Below are positions 5,185 to 5,666 of a stretch of DNA of 5,666 nt, in pieces (the stretch's first letter is position 1; every line of letters begins with the position of its first letter). This stretch comes from Candidatus Thalassarchaeaceae archaeon (lineage in GTDB: Archaea; Thermoplasmatota; Poseidoniia; Poseidoniales; Thalassarchaeaceae), in NCBI GenBank assembly GCA_030747475.1, contig JASLKO010000181.1, positions 1 through 5,666 of the forward strand. The letters run 5' to 3'. The notes beneath the pieces are model-generated. The model did no database searches. It was not told where the DNA came from and saw only the letters and a list, made by a program, of their open reading frames with translations. The translations under genes and the position numbers were made by a program.

Positions 5185-5666
5185 GTGAGCGACCCCCTCG
5201 TGGTCGAACCCACCGCAACCCATGATGCTTCGATCATCTGGATGCATGGGCTAGGTGCAAGCGCCCATGATTTTGTGGATATGCCACGCATCATCTCTCG
5301 TCAAGGAACAAGATGGGTTTTCCCCAATGCTCCGGTACGTCCGGTGACCTTGAACAACGGTTGGCGCATGCCTTCATGGTTTGATATCCGTTATTTGGCA
5401 GGTGAATCTGATGGTGAAAGAGAATGTCCAATCGAAGCTCAGGAATCTTCTGAAATAATCGCAGATATAATCGAAGCTGAACATGCAAAAGGAATCCCAT
5501 ATCATCGAATCATCCTCGTTGGTTTCAGTCAGGGCGGTGCCATGTCACTGTATACTGGATGTCGTTTTTCAGAGCGTCTCGCAGGCATGGTTTGCTTGTC
5601 TGGATACTTGCTTTTCCCGGAGAAACATATGAGTGAATGTTCAGATGCAAACCGAGACACCCCTGT
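5185..5666 (+). CDS. phospholipase/carboxylesterase-family alpha/beta hydrolase (3' truncated)
   Basis: A serine hydrolase of the Abhydrolase_2 family (bacterial carboxylesterases and acyl-protein-thioesterase-like enzymes), predicted to cleave short-chain carboxyl esters or thioesters in the cytosol; the natural substrate cannot be told. The 160 visible residues include the strand and oxyanion loop SIIWMHGLGAS (16-26), FPNAPVRPVTLNNGWRMPSWFDI (46-68, family-specific PNAP and MPSWFD blocks), and the nucleophile elbow VGFSQGGAM (112-120) with Ser115. The catalytic Asp and His, expected about 50 and 85 residues after the serine in a protein of about 220 residues, lie beyond the right edge. No signal peptide is seen. 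GTG 5185 is chosen as start: it is the first start codon after the etfA stop, which is in the same frame, and has a fair ribosome binding site. The gap to etfA is 9 bases, so it is the third gene of the etfBA operon. Confidence 0.92.
   Translation, partial: MSDPLVVEPTATHDASIIWMHGLGASAHDFVDMPRIISRQGTRWVFPNAPVRPVTLNNGWRMPSWFDIRYLAGESDGERECPIEAQESSEIIADIIEAEHAKGIPYHRIILVGFSQGGAMSLYTGCRFSERLAGMVCLSGYLLFPEKHMSECSDANRDTP

Overview
This 5.7 kb window looks like ordinary chromosomal DNA from an archaeon, most likely of the Thermoplasmatota / marine Euryarchaeota (Marine Group II, Poseidoniales-like) type. The assignment is inferred from gene content. The tyrosyl-tRNA synthetase is of the short archaeal/eukaryotic class without a C-terminal S4 domain. 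The small gene before it has a signature I associate with the thermoplasmatal family DUF5611. The mevalonate-pathway HMG-CoA synthase sits beside electron-transfer-flavoprotein genes expected in an aerobic or respiring heterotroph. Ribosome binding sites match the archaeal 16S tail (GGAGGTGAT-like). Genes are all on the + strand, densely packed, with roughly half GC.

Layout from left to right: (1) 1-96, a possible GC-rich C-terminal tail of a membrane protein cut by the window edge. (2) 122-634, a 170-aa DUF5611-like protein with a lysine-rich helical tail. (3) 661-1728, tyrosyl-tRNA synthetase, 26 bases downstream, without a Shine-Dalgarno site and possibly leaderless. (4) 1729-1882, the largest gap (154 bases), with a T7 run that could end the tyrS transcript and a leader for the next gene. 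(5) 1883-3439, a long (518-aa) HMG-CoA synthase of the MvaS/eukaryotic type with an extra segment of about 55 residues. (6) 3440-3510, a short gap ending in a hairpin that contains the etfB ribosome binding site. (7) 3511-4263 etfB, 4270-5175 etfA, and 5185 to the right edge an alpha/beta-hydrolase of the phospholipase/carboxylesterase family. These last three are spaced 6 and 9 bases apart and are almost certainly one operon.

Functionally the window joins translation (tyrS), isoprenoid lipid synthesis (HMG-CoA from acetoacetyl-CoA and acetyl-CoA) and electron transfer from acyl-CoA or other flavin dehydrogenases (ETF). Nothing in the sequence forces a shared pathway, although HMG-CoA synthase and ETF both touch acyl-CoA metabolism. 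I see no mobile element, CRISPR array, RNA gene or clear new system. The points most worth a second look are the HMG-CoA synthase insertion, the hairpin over the etfB ribosome binding site, and the uncharacterised DUF5611-like protein next to tyrS.
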